DNA of 13,222 nt, from positions 1 to 13,222 of the forward strand of contig CAJWGH010000009.1 in assembly GCA_913031095.1 (NCBI GenBank), read 5' to 3'. The position numbers and the translations under genes are program-made. Shown here piece by piece: positions 7,945 to 13,222 of the stretch. Source of the stretch: an uncultured Chloroflexota bacterium. Lineage in GTDB: Bacteria > Chloroflexota > Dehalococcoidia > UBA3495. A model generated the notes under the pieces. It searched no databases, was not told the DNA's origin, and was given only the letters and a program-made list of their open reading frames with translations. Position 1 is the first letter of the stretch, and each line of letters opens with the position of its first letter.

Positions 7945-7963
7945 CCGGCTTCTCGAGGGACTC

Positions 7964-8887
7964 ATGACCCAACCGATCAAATTGGTCATCGATACCGATC
8001 CGGGTGTTGACGACGCCATAGCCATTCTGATGGCCCTTGCCGCCCCTCAGGTAGATGTCGTAGGTCTGACCTCAGTGGGCGGCAACGTGCCGCTGGCCCG
8101 CACAACCCGCAACGCACTAGCACTGCTTCAAACCGCGAGTCGTGGAGGTATCCCGGTTTCCAAAGGTGCATCGCGTCCGTTTCGGGGCAAGTTCAAATAC
8201 GCACCCCAATTCCACGGCCCGGGAGGCCTGTCCCGCCGCTTGCCCCAGCCTGTAATCAGGCACATAAACCAAGGAGCCGTCTCATTTCTACACGATCAGT
8301 TAACCCGAGAACCCGGCAAAGTCGTGTTGGTGGCCCTAGGGCCATTGACCAACGTGGCCCGACTACTAAGGGAGCACCCGTACGCATTGGAGCAGGCCAA
8401 GAAGATCGTGGTGATGGGAGGTTCAGTAAACGCACCAGGCAACGTGACTCCTCACGCAGAGTTCAACACTTACTCCGACGCAGTGGCCGCGGATATTGTT
8501 TTTTCCAGTGGTTTGCCAATCACGTTGGTAGATCTGGCGGCCTGCCGTCAGGTAGGAGTCAATCGAAAGCAGGCGTTCGGGTTACACTCCGGACACCTGT
8601 TAGGCCAGCTGACCTTGGACTTACTACAGGGCTGGTTCAAGAAAGACCCGAGCAGGCAGCGGTTCGAGTTCTATGACCCGTTGGCAATGGCGATCGCTTT
8701 GGACCCGACCGTCGCCACCGTAACGAAGATAGACCTTGACGTTAACCTTGAAGGGAACGAGTTCTGGGGGGCTACTTCCGAGACGGGCGGGCGTGGTGAG
8801 ATAACACTCCTAGAGGACGTGTACGCCCCGCTATTCTTTAGGTCTCTAGAAGAGCTGTTGGAGTTGAAGGGTCTGCCAACTGGCTAA
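7964..8887 (+). CDS. Inosine-uridine-preferring nucleoside hydrolase family protein
   Basis: These Ca2+-dependent N-ribohydrolases cleave the bond between ribose and a base. The 307-residue product starts with the diagnostic LVIDTDPGVDDAIA (D10, D12, D16, D17). It also has VALGPLTNVARL (123-134), VVMGGSVNAPGNVTPHAEFN (149-168; E166, N168), D172, and FYDPLAMAIALDP (236-248) holding the last calcium-ligand Asp, D238. I chose the ATG at 7964 over the in-frame ATG at 7901. It has GAGGGA at 7955-7960, lies after the SDR stop, and begins at the first beta strand as in relatives. Where many family members have His before that Asp (HDPLA), this protein has Tyr237. The usual LDVTHQV-like segment reads LVDLAACRQV. 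Both points suggest altered leaving-group activation or a different substrate. As the last gene of the operon it may act on nucleoside-like hopanoid intermediates, which is inference. Confidence 0.88.
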   Translation: MTQPIKLVIDTDPGVDDAIAILMALAAPQVDVVGLTSVGGNVPLARTTRNALALLQTASRGGIPVSKGASRPFRGKFKYAPQFHGPGGLSRRLPQPVIRHINQGAVSFLHDQLTREPGKVVLVALGPLTNVARLLREHPYALEQAKKIVVMGGSVNAPGNVTPHAEFNTYSDAVAADIVFSSGLPITLVDLAACRQVGVNRKQAFGLHSGHLLGQLTLDLLQGWFKKDPSRQRFEFYDPLAMAIALDPTVATVTKIDLDVNLEGNEFWGATSETGGRGEITLLEDVYAPLFFRSLEELLELKGLPTG

Positions 8888-8908
8888 TGACAGGCTCCCA
8901 TCAATTTG

Positions 8909-8954
8909 CTAGCGAGCGCAGCTTCTACCGCATCCTAACCTTCTGCCTCGCTAG
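8909..8954. terminator. Inverted repeat between convergent genes, possible terminator
   Basis: CTAGCGAG at 8909-8916 and CTCGCTAG at 8947-8954 are perfect 8-bp inverted copies. The stem extends inward by GCAG (8918-8921) and CTGC (8943-8946) with a single bulged C, leaving a 21-base loop. It sits 21 bases after the nucleoside hydrolase stop and just before the convergent monooxygenase stop. A T-rich stretch (CTTTCTTTTG) follows, but only about 12 bases after the stem, so it is not a textbook intrinsic terminator. Position and symmetry still make transcript termination or 3'-end protection the likeliest role. Confidence 0.45.
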
Positions 8955-8976
8955 GGGGACTTGCGTCTTTCTTTTG

Positions 8977-10098
8977 TTAGCTTCTGGCTAGAGCTGCTGC
9001 TTCGCGCACCCTGGGAATCAACTCTTTGCCCCAGTCTATGGTGTCTTGGAGGGGATCAAAGCCGCGTATGATGAACGCCGAAGCTCCTGCCTGATGGTAA
9101 GCAAGAAGCGAATCGGCTACCTGTTCGGCAGTACCTACCAAGCAAGTAGTGCTTCCAGCTGCCCCGGTAGTCGCGGCAATTGGCATCCAGAGACGTTTGT
9201 CGTGAACATCTCCCTTGGCTGCAAAGTCCAACAACCGCCGTGACCCTTCGGACTGAAGCCTCGCCGGCTTACCGGGTCCGATCGTGCTTCCTACGGACGA
9301 TTTTACCCGGTCGAGTATCCCTCGGGCCCTCTCCCATGCTTCCCCTTCCGTGTCTCCCAATATAGGTCTGACAGAGACACTAAAGCGTATGTCTCGGTTA
9401 TATTTGGCAGCCCGCTGTCGGATATCGCCGATTTGGCTTCTTATAGACTCTAGTGGTTCACCCCAGAGTGCATAAACGTCCGCCCGCTTCGCACCGACCT
9501 CTTTGGCTACGTCAGAAGCGCCGCCAAAGTAGAGTGGGACGTGAGGTTTTTGATGAGTGCGGACTTCACTGAGGTTCTGTTCAAACCGATAGAACTCACC
9601 TTCGTAATCGAAGGGTGAGGTCTCAGTCCAGACCCGGCGCAGCACATCCATGAACTCGTCACTTCGCCGGTAGCGGGCATCGTGGTCTATCCAGTCGCCA
9701 TCACGCCGCTGTTCCACGTCGCTGCCCCCGCTGATGATATGCAAGGAGATACGACCGCCGGTAAGTTGGTCAAGGGTGGCGGCCTGCCGGGCAGCCAAAG
9801 TGGGCGCCACAAACCCTGGGCGGTGTGCGATGAGATAACCTAGAGTCTTAGTCTGGGAGGCTGCGTACCCTGCAACTCCGAATCCCTCTGCCGTCGCCGA
9901 GGAATAGCCAATCAGCACCTTATCAAACCCGCTGGCCTCGTGAGCTAAGGAGAATTCAGTGATGTAGTCTGGGTCTATACCAGAAGGAATCTCATCTGCA
10001 GGGTTGATCCCGCCGCCGAACAGGCTAACCGTCACACCCCTGGAGGAGTCGCGCTCCCGGTTAACGCCAATCATGCCGAGCATCTCTATTTCTGACAT
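8977..10098 (-). CDS. LLM-class flavin-dependent monooxygenase, alkanesulfonate monooxygenase (SsuD)-like
   Basis: This is a 373-residue bacterial luciferase-like TIM-barrel enzyme, which normally uses reduced FMN and oxygen. The closest recognisable subgroup is SsuD: AHRPGFVAPTLAARQAATLDQLTGGRISLHIISGG (91-125), the DHDARYRRSDEFMDVLRRVW segment (138-157), the substrate-loop region FYRFEQNLSE (169-178), VPLYFGGASDVAKEVGAKRADVYALWGEP (187-215) and the late CLVGTAEQVADSLLAY block (319-334). SsuD cleaves alkanesulfonates to aldehyde and sulfite, but no SsuE reductase or SsuABC transporter is nearby, so the substrate is open. The ATG at 10098 has GGAG seven bases upstream. It follows the cupin gene by 15 bases on the same strand, indicating a two-gene unit unrelated in sequence to the hopanoid operon it converges on. 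Confidence 0.9.
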   Translation of the reverse strand: MSEIEMLGMIGVNRERDSSRGVTVSLFGGGINPADEIPSGIDPDYITEFSLAHEASGFDKVLIGYSSATAEGFGVAGYAASQTKTLGYLIAHRPGFVAPTLAARQAATLDQLTGGRISLHIISGGSDVEQRRDGDWIDHDARYRRSDEFMDVLRRVWTETSPFDYEGEFYRFEQNLSEVRTHQKPHVPLYFGGASDVAKEVGAKRADVYALWGEPLESIRSQIGDIRQRAAKYNRDIRFSVSVRPILGDTEGEAWERARGILDRVKSSVGSTIGPGKPARLQSEGSRRLLDFAAKGDVHDKRLWMPIAATTGAAGSTTCLVGTAEQVADSLLAYHQAGASAFIIRGFDPLQDTIDWGKELIPRVREAAALARS

Positions 10099-10113
10099 CT
10101 GACTGCTCCAGGA

Positions 10114-10443
10114 CTATGTCCGCAGCGAATGGCGCGGCGGCGCGAATACAACGATGACACTTAGGTCTTCGGTGATAGAGTGGAACCGATGATCTACGTG
10201 GGCGCCCACGTAGATAACCGTGCCGGCGCCAACCTGCCGGTGTTCACCTGCCACTTCGATAGCTCCTGACCCGGACACGATGTAATAAATCTCATCCTCC
10301 GAGTGGGGAGTCTGCGGGTCTGTGGCCCCGGACTTCAAGACGTAGACGCCAACACTAAGACGGTCAGCCGCAAAAAATTCGTGGTAGAGGTCTCCACTCT
10401 CACGGTGGTCAGCTACAATCCGACACATATCGAATGCGTCCAT
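10114..10443 (-). CDS. Small single-domain cupin protein
   Basis: This is a 109-residue RmlC-like cupin. Motif 1 is GATDPQTPHSEDEIYYIVSG (39-58), with H47, an acidic run at 49-51 and closing G58; the first His of the usual HxH is absent. Motif 2 lies around VGAHVDHRFHSI (79-90), with H82, H85 and H88 as metal-ligand candidates. Such small cupins may be metal-dependent dioxygenases, isomerases or ligand sensors, and no specific reaction can be assigned. The start has a good Shine-Dalgarno (AAGGTGG, reading down from about 10456). It is the first gene of a pair with the SsuD-like monooxygenase, and both probably act on the same small molecule. An extended -10 promoter candidate lies about 70 bases upstream. 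Confidence 0.85.
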   Translation of the reverse strand: MDAFDMCRIVADHRESGDLYHEFFAADRLSVGVYVLKSGATDPQTPHSEDEIYYIVSGSGAIEVAGEHRQVGAGTVIYVGAHVDHRFHSITEDLSVIVVFAPPRHSLRT

Positions 10444-10496
10444 CTGTTACCACCTTTTTGGCCATTGGCTAACGTGCCTGGCGCCCGGTAATTCAC
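10413..10496 (-). other. Possible 27-codon upstream ORF overlapping the cupin start
   Basis: On the minus strand a perfect GGAGG (10508-10504) lies seven bases ahead of a GTG at 10496. This opens a 27-codon frame beginning VNYRAPGTLANGQ and ending with TAG at 10415-10413. It overlaps the cupin start in another frame by 31 bases, an arrangement that could couple or restrict cupin translation. Against it, the best promoter candidate would place the transcript start inside or just after this GGAGG. The peptide resembles nothing I recognise. Confidence 0.2.
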
Positions 10497-11053
10497 CTGT
10501 AATCCTCCGAGTATATCATGGTGCATATCTGGTTGTGTCGGCCGAACTTTCCGAGACTGTAAACCGGACAGCTAGTCTGCAAAAAGGGTGGTCTGTTAAG
10601 TTGTCGTTATCTCCAAAAGAACCGATTGCAACCAATCCTGGGAACCAGATATCGGAAGTCAGTTGGACGGAATTGCAGAAGCCGGACCGGTTTCTCAGTG
10701 CCGACCAAAGAGGCGCACGCTCCAGAGTTTGGAGGACGCTGCCAGCGAGCTCGCCAGGGCCATGGGGCTGTTCTGCCCCCTTGGGCCGAACCAAAGGGAG
10801 GCACTCTTCATGGCAGTCCAACGGCCCATTAACGCCCTTGATCTAAACGCCATCAAGCTCAACGCGTATCAACTGGATACTTCCCGAACAAACTGGACGA
10901 ACTTCTCAATTCCGATGTCTCGATATCAGCTGTTCGCGGCGAATTCAGCCACGTTGTAACACCTAAATCCTCGACTCAGCTGGTTGCCGAATTGTAGAAA
11001 GGATTGTCTGTAGAAGCGGGCGGCCATTTAGACTTGGCAGCTTCGCCACTAAA
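10444..11053. other. Intergenic stretch of about 610 bases without a convincing gene
   Basis: The region lies between the cupin and plsY genes, both on the minus strand. Several overlapping open frames of 60-100 codons occur on both strands (for example 10535-10846 and 10663-10959, plus). None has a recognisable domain or a good ribosome site at its ATG, and they contradict one another. One GC-rich hairpin is visible at 10758-10787 (GGCC/GGCC plus GGGGC/GCCCC around a six-base loop). A second, weaker stem lies just downstream of plsY at 11013-11044 (GAAGC/GCTTC with inner GCCA/TGGC) without a T-run. I see no tRNA, riboswitch or insertion-sequence ends. It may hold a decayed gene or an unrecognised small RNA. 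Confidence 0.5.
10510..10518 (-). promoter_or_regulatory. Extended -10 promoter candidate for the cupin/monooxygenase unit
   Basis: Reading the minus strand, TGATATACT (10518 to 10510) fits the extended -10 pattern TGnTATAAT with one mismatch. A weak -35 (GACACA at 10539-10534) lies 18 bases upstream. The predicted transcript start near 10503 would give a leader of about 60 bases before the cupin ATG. That leader contains a small hairpin (GCCA-tt-GGC / GCC-TGGC, 10461-10482). Confidence 0.4.
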
Positions 11054-11650
11054 CTAAGATTCCCACACGCTCGCTGTATTCTTAGCCGCGTCCGGATTCA
11101 AGATCCGGGTGGTGAAGAAGTGGCATAATCCAACAGCTATCGGAATGCAAACGGCGTAGACCGCTAGGGCGGGAGAATAACCCACTGGGTAGGCCAAGAC
11201 GGGCACGGCGACCAGAAAAACTACCAGAGGGTAGATCGCTTTACGGGTGAAGTAAAGCGCTGCCAGACCGGCAGCACCGATAGGCAGGCCGATTATCGGC
11301 AATGAAGCAATCAGCACCCCAACGGCGGTGGCGGCGCCTCTCCCTCCTCTGAATTTCAAGTAAGCGGGGAAGTTATGCCCCGCCAACGCAGCTACTCCGG
11401 CCATCATTTCCATGCCTGTGTCATCCACCAGAGCTTTTGCTAGTACAATCGCCAAAGAGCCCTTAATGATGTCGATGGCGCCCACGGCGACACCCGCTTT
11501 AGCCCCCACATTGCGGAATACGTTCGCCGCGCCGCTATTGAAATCCCCAACCTCTCGGATGTCCCGACCAAGGTTATAACGGGTGAATAGATAGGCAGTG
11601 GGAAGGCTTCCAATGGCGTAACAAAGTAAGCCCAGTCCGACCCAGGTCAA
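11054..11650 (-). CDS. plsY: Glycerol-3-phosphate acyltransferase PlsY
   Basis: PlsY transfers an acyl group from acyl-phosphate to glycerol-3-phosphate, making lysophosphatidic acid; it is an integral membrane protein. The 198-residue product has alternating hydrophobic segments and all three conserved family regions: GSLPTAYLFTRY (14-25); DIREVGDFNSGAANVFRNVG (30-49), with D60 and KG (63-64) following; and GHNFPAYLKFRGGRGAAT (91-108). The usual GSGN(P/I)GATN reads GDFNSGAAN and the usual GGKG reads GGRG, variants I associate with Chloroflexota-like PlsY paralogues (from memory). The start is a TTG at 11650 with GGGAG nine bases upstream; no in-frame ATG serves better. It lies downstream of ilvE on the same strand, but a terminator-like hairpin in the 100-base gap suggests at least partly separate transcription. 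Confidence 0.92.
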   Translation of the reverse strand: MTWVGLGLLCYAIGSLPTAYLFTRYNLGRDIREVGDFNSGAANVFRNVGAKAGVAVGAIDIIKGSLAIVLAKALVDDTGMEMMAGVAALAGHNFPAYLKFRGGRGAATAVGVLIASLPIIGLPIGAAGLAALYFTRKAIYPLVVFLVAVPVLAYPVGYSPALAVYAVCIPIAVGLCHFFTTRILNPDAAKNTASVWES

Positions 11651-11682
11651 ATCGCAATACTCCCGTTCGGAAAATCGAGGTG

Positions 11683-11723
11683 AACAAAACGAACGCCCGG
11701 TCCACGGTGCGTCCGTTCGTTCT
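11683..11723 (-). terminator. Intrinsic terminator-like hairpin downstream of ilvE
   Basis: On the minus strand the arms AACGAACG (11721-11714) and CGTTCGTT (11695-11688) form a perfect 8-bp stem around an 18-base GC-rich loop. The stem ends directly in a T-rich tail (CGTTCGTTTTGTTC). It lies about 30 bases after the ilvE stop and ahead of plsY. The loop is longer than usual, so it could be attenuating rather than fully terminating. Confidence 0.55.
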
Positions 11724-11750
11724 ACTAGTCGATAGTGATGGCCTTGATCC

Positions 11751-12719
11751 TTAAGCCGGAACCATCTGGGGGGTTACTGAGGTGCACCAGTGCAGGTATT
11801 TTGGGTTACGTCCCACCACGATGTCGAAATACAGCTTCTGCAGTTGAGTAGCTATGGGTCCAGGTTCACCATCACCGATGTTCCGCCGGTCCAGTTCCAC
11901 AACCGGTGTCAGGTGAGCAGCAGTCCCACTTAGGAATACCTCATCACACAGATACAACTCACTGCGGTCGATGCTACGTTCGACCACTTCAAGCCCCAAC
12001 TCAGCATTGGCAAGTTGGATGATGGTCTCCCTAGTGATGCCGGGCAGAGCGTTGTCCTCAAGGCTGGGGGTATGCAGCTTACCTCCGGCAACCATGAATA
12101 CGTTCTCGCCAGAACCCTCGGAGACGTGGCCGTCCTGGTTCAAGATGATGGCCTCGTCGAACCCGGCTAGGGTTGCTTCGGTCTTAGCCAGCATACTGTT
12201 TACATAGATGCCCGCGCTTTTAATCTGGGTCGGTATCATATTGTCATCGACCCTCCGCCAAGATGAAGTGCAGCACTTGAGAATGTCCGTTCCTAGATAA
12301 CTGCCGAACGGGACAGTGATCAATGTGAAATCGCTGGCCAATTCTTGGAGTTTTAGGTTCGCTACAACCTCAGCGCTCTTGTAGGCCAGAGGACGTACAT
12401 AGATGTCCGATGTGTGTCCGTTTCGCCTGACAAGGTCTACGGTAATGTCGCAGAGTTGATCAGCACTATACGGAATGTCCAACAACAGTATCTTGCAACC
12501 GCGAATCAGCCTCTCGTAATGCTCTCGCATCCGGAAGATGAACATCTTTCCTTGCTCTTCGTTCCAATTGCCTCGTATACCTTCGAAAACTGCGGTTCCG
12601 TAGTGTAGCGCGTGGGTTGTCACACTCACCTTAGCATCATCCATCGGTACCACAGCGCCCTGAAAAAAGGCGTGTAGTTGCTGACTGCCGTTGGCGGATG
12701 TAGCTTTGTTAGTGCCCAC
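11751..12719 (-). CDS. ilvE: Branched-chain amino acid aminotransferase (class IV PLP enzyme)
   Basis: IlvE makes leucine, isoleucine and valine from their 2-oxo acids with glutamate. The product has the fold-type IV signature: AFFQGAVVPMDDAKVSVTTHALHYGTAVFEGIRG at the N-terminus, the PLP lysine in PTQIKSAGIYVNSMLAKTEA (K167 counting from the GTG start), EAIILNQDGHVSEGSGENVF with the cofactor-contacting Glu, LPGITRETII, and DEVFLSGTAAHLTPVVELD. The frame can also open at a TTG at 12740, adding seven residues. I prefer the GTG at 12719: GGGG lies seven bases before it, and the nearby TATAAT box would leave the TTG only about seven bases from the transcript start with no Shine-Dalgarno. At 322 residues it is slightly longer than usual, the extra being N-terminal. 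D-amino-acid or 4-amino-4-deoxychorismate lyase relatives are less likely given the SGTAAHLTPV block. Confidence 0.93.
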   Translation of the reverse strand: MGTNKATSANGSQQLHAFFQGAVVPMDDAKVSVTTHALHYGTAVFEGIRGNWNEEQGKMFIFRMREHYERLIRGCKILLLDIPYSADQLCDITVDLVRRNGHTSDIYVRPLAYKSAEVVANLKLQELASDFTLITVPFGSYLGTDILKCCTSSWRRVDDNMIPTQIKSAGIYVNSMLAKTEATLAGFDEAIILNQDGHVSEGSGENVFMVAGGKLHTPSLEDNALPGITRETIIQLANAELGLEVVERSIDRSELYLCDEVFLSGTAAHLTPVVELDRRNIGDGEPGPIATQLQKLYFDIVVGRNPKYLHWCTSVTPQMVPA

Positions 12720-12753
12720 GTTTAAACCCCATTTAATCAAGAATGTGTGCTGA

Positions 12754-12783
12754 ATTATAATCTGACAGCTTCAGCTAGTACAA
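12754..12783 (-). promoter_or_regulatory. Promoter candidate for ilvE
   Basis: Reading the minus strand, a perfect -10 (TATAAT, 12759-12754) is preceded by TTGTAC (12783-12778) as a half-matching -35 with an 18-base spacer. The transcript would begin near 12747, about 28 bases ahead of the GTG start at 12719. A second, more distant candidate is TTGACC (12897-12892), 17 bases, then CATAAC (12874-12869). Confidence 0.5.
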
Positions 12784-12903
12784 CCTGGACACACCGACAG
12801 GCTCTTTTCTAACGGGATTCAAAGAGGATAGGTGACAACGAGGTTGTGCCTATTACCGATGGCTCGTAGTTATGGCGTAATACCTAATAACGGTCAACTC
12901 TCT

Positions 12904-12930
12904 GGGGTCTTAAGGTCCTTTCAAGACCCC
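12904..12930. repeat. Perfect 8-bp inverted repeat between ilvE and rph
   Basis: GGGGTCTT (12904-12911) and AAGACCCC (12923-12930) are exact inverted copies with an 11-base spacer, itself able to pair AAG with CTT. No T-run follows on either strand, which argues against a terminator. The right arm overlaps the expected -35 position of the rph promoter candidate, so an operator is possible. Confidence 0.4.
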
Positions 12931-12952
12931 TCCCACAGCCGTAATGTATACT
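12923..12952 (+). promoter_or_regulatory. Weak promoter candidate for rph
   Basis: TATACT at 12947-12952 matches the -10 consensus at five of six positions. The best -35, AAGACC at 12923-12928, matches three of six with an 18-base spacer and lies in the arm of the inverted repeat. A start near 12958 would give a leader of about 45 bases before the TTG at 13003. Confidence 0.3.
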
Positions 12953-13002
12953 GGATTTCGACCCCGGGAACGACTCCAGAATCCGGATGAGGACAAACGA
13001 AA

Positions 13003-13222
13003 TTGGCTGATTATTCCAGATCGGACGGGCGGAATTGGGACGAAACCCGACCCACGCAGATCACACCCAGTTACCAGAAATACGCCGAAGGTTCAGCATT
13101 AATCGAGATGGGGACCACAAAGGTACTGTGCGCGGCCTCTCTAGAGGACCGGGTACCGGGGTGGATGCGTGGCCAAGGCAGAGGCTGGGTCACCGCTGAG
13201 TACTCCATGCTTCCCCGCGCTA
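13003..13222 (+). CDS. rph: Ribonuclease PH, N-terminal part (runs off the window)
   Basis: RNase PH is a phosphorolytic 3'-5' exoribonuclease that trims tRNA 3' ends. The 73 complete codons before the window edge read as a clear RNase PH N-terminus: [15 protein letters not shown] (6-20), where the family has RxDGRxxDExRP, then [24 protein letters not shown] (26-49) and [17 protein letters not shown] (57-73). The frame has a stop at 12988-12990 and contains no in-frame ATG before the conserved region. The start is therefore the TTG at 13003, supported by GAGG at 12989-12992, ten bases upstream. The gene is divergent from ilvE. The rest of the protein, including the phosphate-binding site, lies beyond the window. 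Confidence 0.93.
   Translation, partial: MADYSRSDGRNWDETRPTQITPSYQKYAEGSALIEMGTTKVLCAASLEDRVPGWMRGQGRGWVTAEYSMLPRA

Noticed and set aside
7901..7963. Upstream ATG extension of the nucleoside hydrolase
   Set aside because: It would overlap the SDR by 44 bases and add a non-family N-terminus. The ATG at 7964 has a good ribosome site and starts at the conserved first strand.
10663..10959. 98-codon plus-strand frame in the cupin-plsY gap as a real gene
   Set aside because: There is no recognisable domain and no convincing Shine-Dalgarno, and competing frames of similar length occur on both strands.
12904..12930. Reading the inverted repeat as a terminator or T-box leader for ilvE or rph
   Set aside because: No T-run follows on either strand and no T-box sequence elements are visible. 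Its position upstream of both genes fits an operator better.
1..13222. CRISPR array, tRNA, rRNA, insertion sequence or prophage genes
   Set aside because: No regularly spaced repeats, tRNA-like cloverleaf, rRNA segments, transposase or integrase motifs were seen on either strand.

Overview
The window looks like a bacterial chromosome fragment of moderate GC content (mid-50s percent, judged by eye). It is dominated by a plus-strand hopanoid biosynthesis operon (1-8887). A minus-strand block follows (12740 down to 8977), and at the right edge a divergent plus-strand gene runs off the window. The organism cannot be fixed from the sequence. The PlsY variant (GDFNSGAANVFRNVG motif), the FMN-dependent luciferase-like monooxygenase paired with a small cupin, and the frequent TTG and GTG starts would suit a Chloroflexota lineage (SAR202/Dehalococcoidia-like). 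That is an inference of moderate to low confidence. No tRNA, rRNA, CRISPR array, transposase or phage gene was seen.

Plus-strand block: the 3' end of a polyprenyl diphosphate synthase (1-406); the radical SAM enzyme HpnH (476-1549); the nucleoside phosphorylase-like HpnG (1569-2300); the extended SDR HpnA (2345-3364); squalene-hopene cyclase (3370-5361); a YjbQ/UPF0047 protein (5432-5875); an HpnD-type squalene/phytoene synthase (6013-6909); a second extended SDR (6964-7944); and an inosine-uridine-type nucleoside hydrolase (7964-8887). The isoprenyl synthase would supply C15/C20 diphosphate and the HpnD-like enzyme would couple it head to head. Shc then cyclises squalene to hopene, HpnH adds the adenosyl side chain, and HpnG removes adenine. 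The roles of HpnA, YjbQ, the second SDR and the nucleoside hydrolase are not settled. The last two could modify the ribose side chain, which is the most interesting hypothesis here. HpnC, HpnE and later tailoring genes (HpnO, HpnP and others) are absent from the window. An inverted repeat at 8909-8954 separates this block from the convergent minus-strand genes.

Minus-strand block, in transcription order: branched-chain aminotransferase IlvE (start near 12719), with a consensus TATAAT box upstream and a terminator-like hairpin downstream; the glycerol-3-phosphate acyltransferase PlsY (11650-11054); about 610 bases without a convincing gene (10444-11053); then a two-gene unit of a cupin (10443-10114) and an SsuD-like FMN monooxygenase (10098-8977). 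The cupin leader has an extended -10 promoter candidate and a possible short overlapping upstream ORF.

Right edge: the N-terminal 73 codons of RNase PH (13003-13222, plus strand, TTG start) diverge from ilvE across about 260-280 bases. That gap holds a perfect 8-bp inverted repeat and a -10-like box.
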